Origin: Alphaproteobacteria bacterium UBA6038
GTDB lineage: Bacteria; Pseudomonadota; Alphaproteobacteria; Micropepsales; Micropepsaceae
Direction of reading: 5' to 3'
Assembly (NCBI GenBank): GCA_002429315.1
Contig: DIZC01000118.1
Span: 16,169-21,784 of the forward strand
Length of the DNA: 5,616 nucleotides
The position numbers and the translations under genes were made by a program. The notes below the pieces were generated by a model. The model did no database searches and was not told the DNA's origin. It was given only the letters and a program-made list of their open reading frames with translations. Below, piece after piece: positions 5,337 to 5,616 of this stretch; position 1 is the first letter of the stretch, and every line of letters begins with the position of its first letter.

Positions 5337-5616
5337 CAACCGCAACCTGTTCCTCGCCATCCTGCTCTGTGCCGCGGTGATCTTCGGCTGGCAGTATTTC
5401 GTCGCCGGGCCCCAAATGGCGAAGGAAAAAGCGCAACAGGCGCTGCTCGCCAAGCAGAAGGGCGCCGAGGCGCAGACCAAGACCGCCGAGCTGCCCAAAG
5501 CCGCCGCGGCAATCTCCGCGCAACTCTCGCGCAGTGCGGCGCTCAAGGCCGGCGGGGCGCGGGGGGGGGGGGGCCCGCCCCCGGGGGGGGGGGCGCGGCG
5601 GGGCCGGGGGGGGGGG
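5329..5616 (+). CDS. yidC: Membrane protein insertase YidC, N-terminal fragment (gene runs off the window)
   Basis: YidC (Oxa1/Alb3 family) inserts and folds inner-membrane proteins, alone or with SecYEG. Only the first part is present. It starts with MDNNRNLFLAILLC, continues as a single transmembrane helix (about 7-25, ending GWQYF), then an Ala/Lys/Gln-rich linker (about 30-66). This is the usual N-terminus of alphaproteobacterial and other Gram-negative YidC proteins ahead of the periplasmic P1 domain. The frame has no stop to the right edge. From about 5547 the codons are only G/C and encode Gly/Pro/Arg runs unlike YidC, so residues after about 73-77 are not trustworthy. Position after rpmH, rnpA and yidD supports the assignment. 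The P1 domain and the five core helices are not in the window. Confidence 0.93.
   Translation, partial: MDNNRNLFLAILLCAAVIFGWQYFVAGPQMAKEKAQQALLAKQKGAEAQTKTAELPKAAAAISAQLSRSAALKAGGARGGGGPPPGGGARRGRGGG
5547..5616. other. Contig-end low-complexity G/C tract, probable sequencing artefact
   Basis: After the last A at 5546 the remaining 70 bases are exclusively G and C. They include G runs of 13 (5561-5573), 11 (5583-5593) and 11 (5606-5616). This does not resemble the preceding yidC codon usage or the expected start of the YidC periplasmic domain. Poly-G extension at a contig edge is typical of low-signal base calls from two-colour sequencing. I infer an artefact; a genuine GC microsatellite cannot be excluded from sequence alone. 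Confidence 0.8.

Noticed and set aside
4836..5546. 236-codon minus-strand open frame opposite rnpA, yidD and yidC
   Set aside because: It spans three recognised genes on the other strand and has no family features, so it is a composition shadow.

Overview
The window is GC-rich bacterial chromosomal DNA, most likely from an alphaproteobacterium. The evidence is the gene order rpmH-rnpA-yidD-yidC, a YidC N-terminus starting MDNNRN, an alphaproteobacterial-looking L34 protein, and a histidine kinase whose 'HDLRN' H-box and N-terminal layout I recognise from that class. Genus cannot be told from the sequence. All genes are intact except yidC, which runs off the right edge.

There are two divergent blocks. 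The left block (19-4403, minus strand) holds four closely packed genes, read right to left. They are a TVP38/TMEM64 (DedA-like) membrane protein, a FAD/NAD(P) disulfide-oxidoreductase-family flavoprotein overlapping it by 4 bases (GTGA), a two-transmembrane HAMP sensor histidine kinase after a gap of about 55 bases, and trans-aconitate 2-methyltransferase (tam) overlapping the kinase stop by one base (TGATG). The gap between the flavoprotein and the kinase contains a perfect 7-bp inverted repeat that includes the flavoprotein's stop codon.

The right block (4463-5616, plus strand) is the conserved ribosome, RNase P and membrane-insertase cluster. A promoter with a perfect -35 box and a good Shine-Dalgarno precede rpmH (ribosomal protein L34). 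Then come rnpA (RNase P protein), yidD (membrane insertion efficiency factor) and the first part of yidC (membrane protein insertase), with yidD and yidC overlapping by 8 bases. This cluster links ribosome and tRNA maturation with inner-membrane protein insertion.

The last 70 bases (5547-5616) contain only G and C, with long G runs. They look like contig-end sequencing or assembly artefact rather than real yidC.

I see no mobile element, CRISPR array, tRNA or rRNA, and no convincing undescribed system. The points most worth following are the flavoprotein, which lacks the usual C-terminal catalytic His-Glu pair but is coupled to a TVP38 membrane protein, and the kinase-tam coupling without a visible response regulator.
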